NCBI RefSeq assembly: GCF_025833875.1
Contig: NZ_JAOYOD010000001.1
Coordinates: 4,988,501 to 5,052,500, forward strand
DNA length: 64,000 nt
Source of the DNA: Reichenbachiella ulvae
GTDB lineage: Bacteria > Bacteroidota > Bacteroidia > Cytophagales > Cyclobacteriaceae
Direction: 5' to 3'
The notes beneath the pieces are model-generated. The model did not search any database, had not been told where the DNA came from, and saw only the letters and a list, made by a program, of their open reading frames with translations. Below are positions 9,093 to 17,808 of the stretch, piece after piece. Each line of letters opens with the position of its first letter. Positions within the stretch are counted from its first letter, which is position 1. The position numbers and the translations under genes are program-made.

Positions 9093-10979
9093 ATGACAAG
9101 AGAGGAACAACTGGCATTTTGCAAGAAATGTACGAAAAGGAAAATGGACCTTCAGCAAGGTTTGCTTTGTAGCCTTACAGACCAAAAGGCAGACTTCGAA
9201 GGAGAGTGTAAAGATTTTGACAAGGACGAATCTGTAAAAGAGCAAGTCAATTATGAAGAGCTATCAGTTCATGAAGCGATTCCGGGTTTGTCTGACGAAA
9301 AGATACTTGAGCTAAAATCTCATCAGGATATTGTCTATGCTTTGGTAGGGGGGCTCTTCGTATCGGTGATTTGTGCTTTCATTTGGGCAGCTATTACAGT
9401 GGCGACCGAATATCAGATAGGTTATATGGCGATTGCAGTTGGTTTGGCTGCAGGAGTTGGTGTACGTTTTTTTGGCGCAGGGGTCGAATCGATTTATGGA
9501 TTCATTGGGGCTTTTTATGCCTTGCTTGGTTGTGCACTTGGCAATTTGTTTAGCCAGGTCGGCTTTATTGCAGAGTATCAGCAGCTCAGTTATTGGAATA
9601 CCCTGATGCTGATGGATCTTGACTTGATAGTGGAAGTTTTTATCGATTCTTTTAGTCCTATGGATCTACTGTTTTATGGATTTGCCATAGTAGAGGGATA
9701 TAAGTTTGCTTTTCGAAAACTTCCTGAAAATGCACAACATCTTGATGACTTAACTCCCGAATATGCCAAACTCCGCTTGCCGCTGGTGATTGGGGCTTTT
9801 GTGTTGCTGTCTATTTCGGGTTACTCACTATCCAGGGGTGTGTCGGGACCTCAGACATACTATTACGAAACAGGAGAGTTGCTGTCAAAAGGAGAAATGG
9901 TGAATGGTCAAGAGGAGGGAACCTGGATCTACTACTATCCCAATGGCAAGACTCAGATACAGGGGGATTATAAAGAAGGACGGGAAGAAGGAACCTGGCT
10001 GTACTACTATGAAGACGGTAGTTTAATGAAATCTGTCGGTTACCAGCATGGCCTTTTTCATGGCCTGTATCGCCATTATGTTCCGGAAGGACAAATGACC
10101 GACTCAGTTTACTTTGAGTTGGGAAGAAAATCGGGTGCCTCCCTCTCTTTTTACGAGAATGGTCAGGTGGCGAGTGAAGGCAGTTATTATCGAGGAAAGG
10201 AAACAGGCATTTGGAAATTCTATCACGATAATGGGAAATTGAGTGCAACAGGTGAGTTCAAGGAAGGATCTAATGAGGGGCTATGGAAGTTTTATACTTA
10301 TGAAGGTAACATTAGTCAGGAAGTAATCTATGATGCGGATGGTGCCAAAATAATGAAAGATTGGGATCGAGACGGAAGGCTAATGGTAGAAGAAGGTGTG
10401 GGATCCGTCCGATACTATCATGCCAATGGCCAACTTTCAGAGCAGGGTAAGATTGAAAAGGGAAAAAGATCAGGGATCTGGAAGTCATACCATGCCAATG
10501 GTCAGGCTAGCGTATTGGGAGAGTATAAAGATGATCTGTTTGTCATAGAATCGGCTTGGTCTGAAATAGGTAAACTAATGGTGGAGAATGGTGAAGGGGA
10601 ATATGTTTCCTTTTATCCAGAGTCGGAGTTTGCTTCTGAAGAAGGATTGATATCTAATGGATTGAGACAGGGAATCTGGACTACTTATTTTCCCAATTCG
10701 GGAGTGATGCAATCGGAGATTGAATATAAAGAAGGGCTTATGGACGGAGCATATACCAATTATTTCGAAAGTGGAGGCTTTATGTCTCAGGGGATCATGG
10801 TTCAGGGTGAGCAGCATGGTGAGTGGACGTGGTATTTTGAGAATGGAGCGATTGAAAGTACGGCGAGTTTTGACCATGGAAAGAAAATAGGCGAGCAGGT
10901 GTTTTATACTGAAAATGGTGACCAGGCCAAAAAGGAGGTTTATGAAGAGGGAGAGTTCGTCTCAGAAACCTTGCTTTAA
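9093..10979 (+). CDS. Membrane protein with Cys-rich N-terminus and MORN_2 (YwqK-like) repeats
   Basis: The ATG at 9093 is preferred over a longer frame from 9036 because MTREEQLAFCKKCTKRK opens a known Bacteroidota module: two CxxC-type cysteines, then CSLT and ECKDF. About 628 residues. Residues near 80-200 hold four or five membrane helices (YALVGGLFVSVICAFIWAAI, IGYMAIAVGLAAGVGVRFFGAG, FIGAFYALLGCALGNLF), and another helix comes near residue 240. The rest is a long run of MORN_2 repeats with the pattern YYxxGxLxxxGxxxxGxxxGxWxxYYxNG, at least twelve copies. Such repeats are usually surface beta-sheet modules, and the MORN_2 family is annotated partly as YwqK antitoxin-like. Topology suggests the repeats lie outside the membrane bilayer. 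Function is unknown. Confidence 0.8.
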   Translation: MTREEQLAFCKKCTKRKMDLQQGLLCSLTDQKADFEGECKDFDKDESVKEQVNYEELSVHEAIPGLSDEKILELKSHQDIVYALVGGLFVSVICAFIWAAITVATEYQIGYMAIAVGLAAGVGVRFFGAGVESIYGFIGAFYALLGCALGNLFSQVGFIAEYQQLSYWNTLMLMDLDLIVEVFIDSFSPMDLLFYGFAIVEGYKFAFRKLPENAQHLDDLTPEYAKLRLPLVIGAFVLLSISGYSLSRGVSGPQTYYYETGELLSKGEMVNGQEEGTWIYYYPNGKTQIQGDYKEGREEGTWLYYYEDGSLMKSVGYQHGLFHGLYRHYVPEGQMTDSVYFELGRKSGASLSFYENGQVASEGSYYRGKETGIWKFYHDNGKLSATGEFKEGSNEGLWKFYTYEGNISQEVIYDADGAKIMKDWDRDGRLMVEEGVGSVRYYHANGQLSEQGKIEKGKRSGIWKSYHANGQASVLGEYKDDLFVIESAWSEIGKLMVENGEGEYVSFYPESEFASEEGLISNGLRQGIWTTYFPNSGVMQSEIEYKEGLMDGAYTNYFESGGFMSQGIMVQGEQHGEWTWYFENGAIESTASFDHGKKIGEQVFYTENGDQAKKEVYEEGEFVSETLL

Positions 10980-10994
10980 AAGGAATTCTCATGT

Positions 10995-11512
10995 AAAAGA
11001 GGCTGTCTCAATAGATTCAGAAAATAGAGTTTGACACATTGAGCTTAGTCGCCCGACTGTCGGACGCCCAGGAAATGTACCTTTGAAAAGTGTAACTAAT
11101 GTTTCGACTTGGCTACTAATGACGTGTTAGTAAAACTTGTATTTTTTGATTTGTGGATCGCCTCGGGTTCCTCCTATCGTTGGAAGGACAGAACTGTTTA
11201 GTTTTTTCAATCGCAAATGCTAGCATATGCCACAGTCGTTGTGTCATTCCGACGCACGAGGAATCTAAGCGATAAATGCAAATCCAACAGTCTTACAAAG
11301 ACAAGAATGTAATTTGCGTTTCTTGATCTGTGGATCGCTTATAGATTCCTGCCTGTCCGGTAAGCTGGTCTCCCACTGGTACCAATGACGTATTAGTAAT
11401 AGCCAATGTTTTAGCATCTTTTACTATTAGGTCATTTAGCATTTGTGGCCTTATAAAACTAAGGCTTAGCCTTTCAACATGGCAAAGAAAGACTTTTGAG
11501 ACAGCCTCTTTT
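10995..11512. mobile_element. Gene-free 518-bp element with 17-bp terminal inverted repeats (MITE-like)
   Basis: AAAAGAGGCTGTCTCAA (10995-11011) is exactly inverted as TTGAGACAGCCTCTTTT (11496-11512). Between them is no credible ORF. The interior has two copies of the TACTAATGACGTATTAGTA core (11113, 11381), two of TTGATYTGTGGATCGC (about 11146 and 11323) and a CATTCCGACGCACGAGGAATCT block, so it is built from repeats itself. No target duplication was found at the ends. It could be a non-autonomous element or a repeat cassette between genes. Confidence 0.6.
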
Positions 11513-11558
11513 TTGCTTTCATGATTAACAGTAAATTGCTCATCAGATTTGATTGACT

Positions 11559-12665
11559 ATGACAAAATACTTTTTTCCTCAAGCACTAATTGTACTGGTA
11601 TCGGCTTTGTTTTCCTTATACAAAGTGAATGCCCAAGACACCCCAATGACCTGGCGACAAGCCCTGCGACAGGAGGCCGATTGGTACGGAAGTCCGGAGG
11701 CGCTAAGGATCGCCGATCAGGTGTTGATCTATCAGCACCCTAATGGGGGATGGGCTAAGAATGTCGACATGGCCGCTCCACTGGATGCAGCCCAAATCAA
11801 AGCGATCAAGCAAGAACAAAGTAACCCGGATAGCGATCTAAGTGAAACTACGATTGACAATGGCGCTACACATACCGAGATGAGATTTCTAGCTCGTGTC
11901 TATGAAAGGACAGGTGAGAAGAAGTACAAGAAGGCCTTCTTAAAAGGCTTAGATTATCTCCTGGAGGCGCAATATGACAATGGAGGCTGGCCGCAGTTTT
12001 ATCCATTGAAGAAAGGCTATTATGAAAATATCACTTTCAATGATGGAGCTATGATGGGTGTCATGTGGCAGCTCCGTCAAGTCGTGGATGGAGCCTATGA
12101 TTTCGTAGATCCCACCAGAATAAAGCGCGCAAAAGAAGCCATTGACAAGGGGCTAGAGGTGATCCTGAAGATGCAGGTAAAAGTGAATGCTGAGCTCACC
12201 GTATGGTGTGCCCAGCATGACCCTGTGACCTTAGCGCCTGCCAAGGCTCGTGCCTATGAACATATCTCCCTTAGTGGCAGTGAGAGTGTGGGAATCCTAA
12301 AGTATCTCATGTCCATCGATAATCCCAGTCCTGAAGTCATAGCAGCAGTGAAAGGAGCAGTTGCATGGTTCGAAAAAGTGAAGTTGACCGATGTTCGAAT
12401 CATTCGAAAGGAAGATGATACCCTACCCAGAGGTTTTGACAAATTGGTAGCCTTCGATCCCATGAATGCCGAGCCTCTCTGGGCACGCTTTTATGAAATC
12501 GGCACTAACTATCCGATCTTCTCTGATCGCCGGTCTATCGTTTTGTATTCCCTATCAGAGATCAGCTACGAACGCCGCGTGGGCTACCGATGGTTCGGCA
12601 GTTGGCCACAGCAGACGCTAGTAGAGGACTACCCCAAATGGTGTGAAAAGTGGGGCGTGCAATAG
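11559..12665 (+). CDS. Secreted pectate lyase, polysaccharide lyase family 10
   Basis: A PL10 pectate lyase (PelA type) of about 368 residues. It cleaves polygalacturonate by beta-elimination. ATG 11559 is preferred to the TTG at 11553; it opens a signal peptide (TKYFFPQALIVLVSALFSLYKVNA) for export. Family blocks are HPNGGWAKNVDM, NGATHTEMRFLARVYE, DNGGWPQFYPLKKGYYENITFNDGAMMGVM and WCAQHDPVTLAPAKARAYEHISLSGSES. PL10 shape is an (alpha/alpha) toroid, with catalysis needing calcium. There is no nearby SusCD or other pectin gene, so it seems to act alone. The repeat element just upstream may have moved next to it. Confidence 0.93.
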   Translation: MTKYFFPQALIVLVSALFSLYKVNAQDTPMTWRQALRQEADWYGSPEALRIADQVLIYQHPNGGWAKNVDMAAPLDAAQIKAIKQEQSNPDSDLSETTIDNGATHTEMRFLARVYERTGEKKYKKAFLKGLDYLLEAQYDNGGWPQFYPLKKGYYENITFNDGAMMGVMWQLRQVVDGAYDFVDPTRIKRAKEAIDKGLEVILKMQVKVNAELTVWCAQHDPVTLAPAKARAYEHISLSGSESVGILKYLMSIDNPSPEVIAAVKGAVAWFEKVKLTDVRIIRKEDDTLPRGFDKLVAFDPMNAEPLWARFYEIGTNYPIFSDRRSIVLYSLSEISYERRVGYRWFGSWPQQTLVEDYPKWCEKWGVQ

Positions 12666-12676
12666 CATGAATAAAA

Positions 12677-12757
12677 TTATTTTTGAGCTCCTTGCTTAGA
12701 GCCTATCCAGACGCCTAGCAGGGTGATGCCGATAGAAAAGATTACGATCCAGATCAT
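12677..12757 (-). CDS. Possible 26-residue membrane peptide
   Basis: MIWIVIFSIGITLLGVWIGSKQGAQK is one hydrophobic helix with a short basic tail. Its ATG overlaps the TGA stop of the preceding 48-residue ORF (ATGA), which suggests translational coupling. Too short to be sure it is expressed. Confidence 0.35.
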   Translation of the reverse strand: MIWIVIFSIGITLLGVWIGSKQGAQK

Positions 12758-12900
12758 GTTACTAGTATAGTGGTGTGAATGAAATACAGCATTCGGATAA
12801 AACAGGCCGTTAGTAGGATGATGAACATGCCACGATTTCTCACAATGGCATATAGAGGTACCAGAAATAGGAGGGACAGGAGTCCCATAGCGATTTTCAT
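12754..12900 (-). CDS. Possible 48-residue membrane protein
   Basis: The frame reads MKIAMGLLSLLFLVPLYAIV, then RNRGMF, then IILLTACFIRMLYFIHTTILVT: two hydrophobic helices joined by a basic turn. It is short but well shaped for a two-helix membrane protein. A further frame upstream (12954-13046, 30 residues, ending in a hydrophobic stretch) is more doubtful. All lie downstream of and on the same strand as the 121-residue secreted protein, so they could form a small operon. No family recognised. Confidence 0.4.
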   Translation of the reverse strand: MKIAMGLLSLLFLVPLYAIVRNRGMFIILLTACFIRMLYFIHTTILVT

Positions 12901-13079
12901 AGGATTCGATTTATCATATAGTATTAGAAAATAGTTCCCTGCCTATGGATGACCTATACTGCTACTACAGATAGCATGCATGTGCATACTGTAGCACTAG
13001 AGATCACTATAGGATGTAGGGGGAGCTGTAAGAACCGGGACATCATGCGTTCGGGTTCTACATGCAAGAAGAAAATCGA

Positions 13080-13445
13080 TTAGCTCCGAGGCGGAGGAAG
13101 TGTAATAGATAAGAAAGGGTCTGTATAATTAATCCTCGGCCAATTACCCTTGATATCAATAGGGAATCCAAAAGGGTCTCTTAATTGAAACGAATCAGCA
13201 CAGACCATAGGATACAGATGCAAGAGACAGGTTTTGTTCTCCGGATCAGGCTCGTCTTGTTCCGGGAAAAAATTGGTTTGATCCAATACAATCTCATAGA
13301 CAAACTCTACGATGGATTCGATCTCGTTGACACTAGGATCGAAGCGACCTTCCTGATCAGCGGCATCCATAGAGAGGTTGATCATGTAAATACTCAGTAG
13401 CACACTGAGCGGTCTGGTAATATGCCTGGCGATGAAACGAATCAC
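13080..13445 (-). CDS. Small hypothetical protein with signal-like N-terminus
   Basis: A 121-residue protein that I do not recognise. The first 28 residues (MIRFIARHITRPLSVLLSIYMINLSMDA) combine basic residues and a hydrophobic core, like a signal peptide or an anchor. The rest is acidic with two cysteines about ten residues apart (KTCLLHLYPMVCAD), which could form a disulfide after export, and a proline-rich end. Nearest genes on the strand are the tiny membrane ORFs downstream. The protein may be restricted to close relatives. Confidence 0.5.
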   Translation of the reverse strand: MIRFIARHITRPLSVLLSIYMINLSMDAADQEGRFDPSVNEIESIVEFVYEIVLDQTNFFPEQDEPDPENKTCLLHLYPMVCADSFQLRDPFGFPIDIKGNWPRINYTDPFLSITLPPPRS

Positions 13446-13669
13446 GGGATAAAGAAAAGGAATGTTTTGACCATCTCAAAGCATGCCATAATAATGCTCT
13501 TATTGATTTTAGCGAAAGAGCAATTTCTTGTCCAATACCACTTTTTAAATAATTAGAATCAGACAAAAAGCAGTATATCGCTGCTATTATTGTTTTTTAA
13601 GTATTTCGTAAGATAAATGTGTGTTTGGCTAATGGGTGTAATCGTATGTAGTAAGTTGGAAATGCTACC

Positions 13670-14545
13670 TTAAAGATAGCCCGCCAAATACCCTCCTTTT
13701 TCCAGGATCATTTGATGTTTGTTTAGATCCAGTATATTGATGATAGCCTGACTTTTGTCCTCGGCCTGGTCGTAGTAGGCCTTGCAGATTTGGTAGCCCA
13801 TCCAGTAGCCCAGGTCATTGGGGCGGTCATTGTCCTTGCCGGCACTGCCATAGAGCCAGCCATGATATTTTTGATCGTTCATGATTTGAACGAACTCTTC
13901 GCACAGCACCTTTTCGTGCGCCATGCCATAGTCTGCAGCGGGTTGGTTCATACGGATGCCAGTGACCAACTCGGTCAGAAAGTCCGCAGCTCCTTCTTTG
14001 ATACTCTGTGCGAGGAGCGTGTTTTTGGTTATGTCCACTTGATTGAAATGGATCAATTCGTGCACCACGATGATAGGGAGGTAGGACATGTCCTGTTGTG
14101 TTTCGACACCCATGATGATGCCGTTCTTGGAGGAGGTGCCACCGGAGTTGAATGCGCCGATCACAAAGTAGGCAGGAGGGAAAACAGCATCCGGATATAT
14201 CGAGTCCAATCGGAGATAGTAGCCCTCAATAGGGGATAGGTGCGTCTCGATCGTTAGGGATTTTTCACGGATCTTCAGGTAGTCTTCTTTTCTTTTTTGT
14301 ACTGTTTTTTTGAGGTTTCTGGGACTCTCGATTCTGTAAGGAATGAAATCCTTCACTCCCTGACTGCCTTGTTCCAGATAGCTGTCGAAGGGATTGCCTT
14401 TGCCCTCCAGCTGATCAAAGGCTTGCCAAAACAGAGGAATGTCCGAAGTGACCAATTGTGCCTGAGTGGGATCAGTGGGAAAGCCACTCTGACCGAATAG
14501 TGGATGAATGAATAGAAGAAACAAGGGGAGTAATTGGAGTCGCAT
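13670..14545 (-). CDS. Secreted putative zinc metalloprotease (DUF2268-like)
   Basis: A 291-residue exported protein with signal MRLQLLPLFLLFIHPLFGQ. It carries the gluzincin-type pair HELIH (in PIIVVHELIHFNQ) and, about 22 residues on, EGAADFLTEL, whose glutamate should be the third zinc ligand. The layout fits the DUF2268 'predicted Zn-dependent protease' group often seen in Bacteroidota. No prodomain is evident. Probably periplasmic or outside the cell. The substrate is unknown. The zinc-site reading is firm, the family name less so. Confidence 0.75.
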   Translation of the reverse strand: MRLQLLPLFLLFIHPLFGQSGFPTDPTQAQLVTSDIPLFWQAFDQLEGKGNPFDSYLEQGSQGVKDFIPYRIESPRNLKKTVQKRKEDYLKIREKSLTIETHLSPIEGYYLRLDSIYPDAVFPPAYFVIGAFNSGGTSSKNGIIMGVETQQDMSYLPIIVVHELIHFNQVDITKNTLLAQSIKEGAADFLTELVTGIRMNQPAADYGMAHEKVLCEEFVQIMNDQKYHGWLYGSAGKDNDRPNDLGYWMGYQICKAYYDQAEDKSQAIINILDLNKHQMILEKGGYLAGYL

Positions 14546-14652
14546 TTTTTATTTTTAAGGACCATCTTTCTGGGCGATGGTTTCTTTAGAGCCTTAGGTT
14601 TTGTCCTAAACCTCAATCTTCGATATAAAAATACTGATTTTATCTTCCCTTA

Positions 14653-15020
14653 TGAAAGCTCTACCTTCTGGTAAATCGCATTTCCAGTATCTAAAATCAC
14701 ATCTACCGCCTGATACCTCACACTAGAAGGCTTCAAAATCACATCTACCGTATTCTATAAGGCTAAAAAATCACTTGAGGTTCCAAAGTGTACTAGATAG
14801 GTCTCAAAGTGTACCGGATAGGTTCCATTGTGCCGCTATTTAGGATCAAAGTCTCACTAATAGGTATCAAAATAAACCAGGGAACAATATTCCCTACCTA
14901 AGAGGTATCATATCCTACTAGAATATGATTTTCCCTACAAGATCAGTTCCAAAGTCTCACTAAAAATTCACTTAGGACGAATAGAAATTCATTCTGGATC
15001 ACTAAAAATTCATTCCAGAC
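14653..15020. repeat. Degenerate array with an exact 21-bp period, non-coding
   Basis: The block AAAATCACATCTACCG occurs at 14693 and 14735 (42 bp apart). CAAAGTGTAC occurs at 14784 and 14805, with related CATTGTGCC at 14826, CAAAGTCTC at 14847 and CAAAATAAACC at 14868, each 21 bp on. CAAAGTCTC is at 14950 again, then AAATTCA at 14964, 14985 and 15006, again 21 bp apart. About 17 diverged units are present. No open frame runs through it. It fills most of the gap between the metalloprotease and the XRE regulator. Confidence 0.7.
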
Positions 15021-15197
15021 CAATAAAATGTGAGGGAATTAACCGAATATGTGAGCAAAAGGATGGGAATAGTATCAAAAGTAAGGGATATGTGAGAGAA
15101 TGGGACTTTTCTGTTTTTGACTGAATGGGTTTAGTTGGGTTTTATTATATTCGATTGATAATCAACCCCGCTGGACGAGAGAAAGGCGATACAACCT

Positions 15198-15548
15198 ATG
15201 CTAAGACTGAATATATCTCGAGTGATGCGCATCCGTGGCATCCGCAACCCTTACAAATTTTTGAGAGACCAGGGCATCAGCCATGCCGTAGTGAATCGAC
15301 TGCTGTCTGGCAAATCCAAAGGCGTGAAGATGGATCAATTGCAGAGGATCTGCCTCGCCCTGCATTGCACACCAAACGACCTGATGGAATGGGACAATGC
15401 CCAATCCTCTCTTTCTGATGAACACCCCATCCAGGAGCTGGTGCGAGTAGATGACAACTTTAGCCTGGAGGACTTACGCAAGCTTCCCCTGGAAAAACTC
15501 AGGGAGCTAGAAGAGATGTTGGAGGGGAATTCAAAAATTAACCATTAA
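15198..15548 (+). CDS. XRE-family helix-turn-helix regulator
   Basis: A 116-residue DNA-binding protein of the Cro/CI (XRE, HTH_26-like) class. The five-helix domain covers residues 1-66: LNISRVMRIRGIRNPYKFLRDQGISHAVVNRLLSGKSKGVKMDQLQRICLALHCTPNDLMEW. The helix-turn-helix lies at GISHAVVNRLLSGK. The C-terminal part (NFSLEDLRKLPLEKLRELEEMLEG) is a charged helix, possibly for dimer contact. It starts after the gene-free 21-bp array, and such regulators often act on sites near their own gene. Binding to the array is a guess. Confidence 0.85.
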   Translation: MLRLNISRVMRIRGIRNPYKFLRDQGISHAVVNRLLSGKSKGVKMDQLQRICLALHCTPNDLMEWDNAQSSLSDEHPIQELVRVDDNFSLEDLRKLPLEKLRELEEMLEGNSKINH

Positions 15549-15623
15549 TCACCTATTGTCTTTAATTGATGTTTTTGAAATTGGAGATGTACATCAGTAT
15601 TCTTGTGATTGAAAGTGACTAAC

Positions 15624-16877
15624 ATGAATAAAGCTAACCCGTTCAGCTCTAAGATGAGCCAAAAGTCCTCGGATGATTTGAGGCAGATTATTGAATCAAA
15701 CGCACATGTGCCAGAAGCCATCTCTGCTGCTAAATTGGAATTGCAAAGCAGAGAAAGTAATGGGGTGCTTGACAGGGAAGAGGAAGAAAAGACAAGACCA
15801 TTGGAATGTGAGGCGAGATACCAGGACTTTGTAAGAGACTTAGATTCAAACGTACATTTTGGATGGACACCCAGACATGAGGAGAGCATTAATCTAAACG
15901 TTCCTGAGGGATCTTTTGGAGCAATAGTAGAGGAAGTTGCGAATAGGTTGTGCTGGGATTTGATTCAGCTTGATCAAAATTTTGCACTAGTAAAGAGACG
16001 ACTAGATGATAGTTGGACCGAAGACATAATGGTTGAGTCAAAAGGAAATGGACTGTGGAAAATAAAATCTTCAACCATTGGTAGTCAAATGTTAGACATG
16101 GGTAGAAACTCAAAAAGAGCAAAACTATTTGCCCATGTAATAGAGGAGGTAATACAAGAAAAGGGGGAGGAAGGACTTAAACAATTAACAGAGCAGCATA
16201 ATCGAAGAGTCAACATGGATGACTATGTGGTTCCTGATAGCTTGCCTAATCCTCCTGAGTATAGTCATCCTAATGCGATGCTTTTGTTTGGCTATAGTAT
16301 CATGACCATCCTGTTGTTTTCTGCAATTTTCGGTCTCATTACTCAGTTTTTATACATAATTATGTTGTTTGAATCCTTGGTCGCACTTGGTGTTGCTTAT
16401 GTCTTGTATGATGGAATGAAGAGGTCGAACTATTTTGATCACAACCAAGCGACCATGATTTTAGTCACTATAGGGATTGTAATAGGGAGTCAATATGTTC
16501 AATATTTATGGATCTTGAATAAATACAACATATTGGACGCTTCTTTTTTTGACTTTATAATAGCCCGAATAGATCATGGCTTTCATTTTAGAAAAATCAA
16601 TACTGGATGGGTAGGATGGCTGGTGGTGTATGCTCTGCAACTTCTTATTATTTATTTTTTCGGTTATTTCTATTTAATCAAACTTATTTTGAAATATGTA
16701 TCTGAGCGGGTACCTGTAGAGGTAAAAGAATTCGCACATTATCAGGTGATTAAAGGTAAGTCTGAAGTAGGCTTAGAAAAGGAATTAGCAAAAATGGGCT
16801 GGAGTGATCCGGTGCACATCCAAATGGTCAAGGATGCGATAGGTGCTGAATATGATGCTGTTGAGATAAATACATAA
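15624..16877 (+). CDS. Hypothetical multi-pass membrane protein
   Basis: About 417 residues from ATG 15624 (a TTG at 15609 would add five). The N-terminus (SSKMSQKSSDDLRQIIESNAHVPEAISAAKLELQSRE) resembles a helical segment seen at the start of some Bacteroidota membrane proteins. A soluble domain follows to about residue 200, then four hydrophobic helices (LFGYSIMTILLFSAIFGLI, FLYIIMLFESLVALGVAYVLY, MILVTIGIVIGSQYVQYLWI and WLVVYALQLLIIYFFGYFYLI). The short C-terminal tail contains VEVKEFAHYQ and a charged helix. No family recognised. It follows the XRE gene at about 75 bases and is AT-richer than the housekeeping genes. Confidence 0.7.
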   Translation: MNKANPFSSKMSQKSSDDLRQIIESNAHVPEAISAAKLELQSRESNGVLDREEEEKTRPLECEARYQDFVRDLDSNVHFGWTPRHEESINLNVPEGSFGAIVEEVANRLCWDLIQLDQNFALVKRRLDDSWTEDIMVESKGNGLWKIKSSTIGSQMLDMGRNSKRAKLFAHVIEEVIQEKGEEGLKQLTEQHNRRVNMDDYVVPDSLPNPPEYSHPNAMLLFGYSIMTILLFSAIFGLITQFLYIIMLFESLVALGVAYVLYDGMKRSNYFDHNQATMILVTIGIVIGSQYVQYLWILNKYNILDASFFDFIIARIDHGFHFRKINTGWVGWLVVYALQLLIIYFFGYFYLIKLILKYVSERVPVEVKEFAHYQVIKGKSEVGLEKELAKMGWSDPVHIQMVKDAIGAEYDAVEINT

Positions 16878-16924
16878 TTGATAATATATTTACTTTCATG
16901 AATACTTAGTGCCAGTGATTTTTT

Positions 16925-17686
16925 ATGAGGCTCTATAAAATCTATATGCTATTTATATTTCTACAATTGGTTTGTCTTGCATATGGTCAATCGGATAAGG
17001 ATCTGGTCATTCAGGCAGCTCTAAATGCGGAGAACATTGAAGAGATAGAATCGGTCAATGGAAAATATAAATTTGAGAGGCAACATTGGGATAGATTGAA
17101 TTATGGTTTGGTTCAGTATAATTATCAGCTGAGTAGAAGGAGAAAACAGGAAAGAGTCTGTTTACTGGTAGTTTCATTCAATTCTAAGATTGTCTATTCA
17201 GAGCTTTATCGATACGATGGCAACAGCCACTTTCTAGATGATGAAGAAAATGAACCATTTTGGATTTATCAGGAACTAAGTTCGAATAGTAGGGAGTATT
17301 TTTCTAATAAGAAGTTGAATGCCAATCATCTTACGCGCTTACCCTACCGATCGACTTTTGGATTGGCCTGTAGTGCAGGGGCTGGCTTGCCTGATGAAGG
17401 ACAGCTTATGCTGGAATTTGTAGAAAACAGGAATTTGACCGAGTTAGAATCATGGTTGAATAGTATTAGCCCCGTCCGTCAGGCATATGCTTATCTGGGA
17501 TTTGCATTAATTGAAGCTGAAGGGGTGCCTGTTGGTTCAAAAATTAAAAATCAAATGAATGAACTCCTTGCTAGTGATGCTGAAGTGTATTCTTGTAGTG
17601 GATGTACCGATTGGGGAGTTAAGCCGCTTTCCGTCATGTTAAATGAGGATCAAGTCCAGCGGTTTGTTGAAAAGTATTCGAAATAG
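16925..17686 (+). CDS. Hypothetical secreted protein
   Basis: A 253-residue protein with a signal peptide (MRLYKIYMLFIFLQLVCLAYG) then QSDKDLVIQAALNAENIEEIESVNGKYKF. No catalytic motif is seen. A late CSGCTDWGV stretch holds a CxxC-like pair and there is a lone cysteine in LACSAGAG. Probably a periplasmic or surface protein. It lies 47 bases after the membrane protein and may share its transcript. Function not assigned. Confidence 0.6.
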   Translation: MRLYKIYMLFIFLQLVCLAYGQSDKDLVIQAALNAENIEEIESVNGKYKFERQHWDRLNYGLVQYNYQLSRRRKQERVCLLVVSFNSKIVYSELYRYDGNSHFLDDEENEPFWIYQELSSNSREYFSNKKLNANHLTRLPYRSTFGLACSAGAGLPDEGQLMLEFVENRNLTELESWLNSISPVRQAYAYLGFALIEAEGVPVGSKIKNQMNELLASDAEVYSCSGCTDWGVKPLSVMLNEDQVQRFVEKYSK

Positions 17687-17808
17687 TGTTTGACGCGTCT
17701 AATAACTTATTGACCCCTGAATGAGAATGGGCTAACCCAAATCAATCTGTATGTAGGAGAAAACTACCTTATACTATAGATTAGCTGAATCAATTATTGC
17801 ATTAACAT

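Noticed and set aside
9851..10979. YwqK toxin-antitoxin pair
   Set aside because: The MORN_2 repeats alone do not show a toxin partner, and no small toxin gene is adjacent.
13357..13566. 69-residue minus-strand frame
   Set aside because: It overlaps the start of the 121-residue protein in another frame and shows no domain or signal.
14653..15020. CRISPR array
   Set aside because: Units are 21 bp and degenerate throughout, with no fixed repeat separated by unique spacers and no cas genes near.
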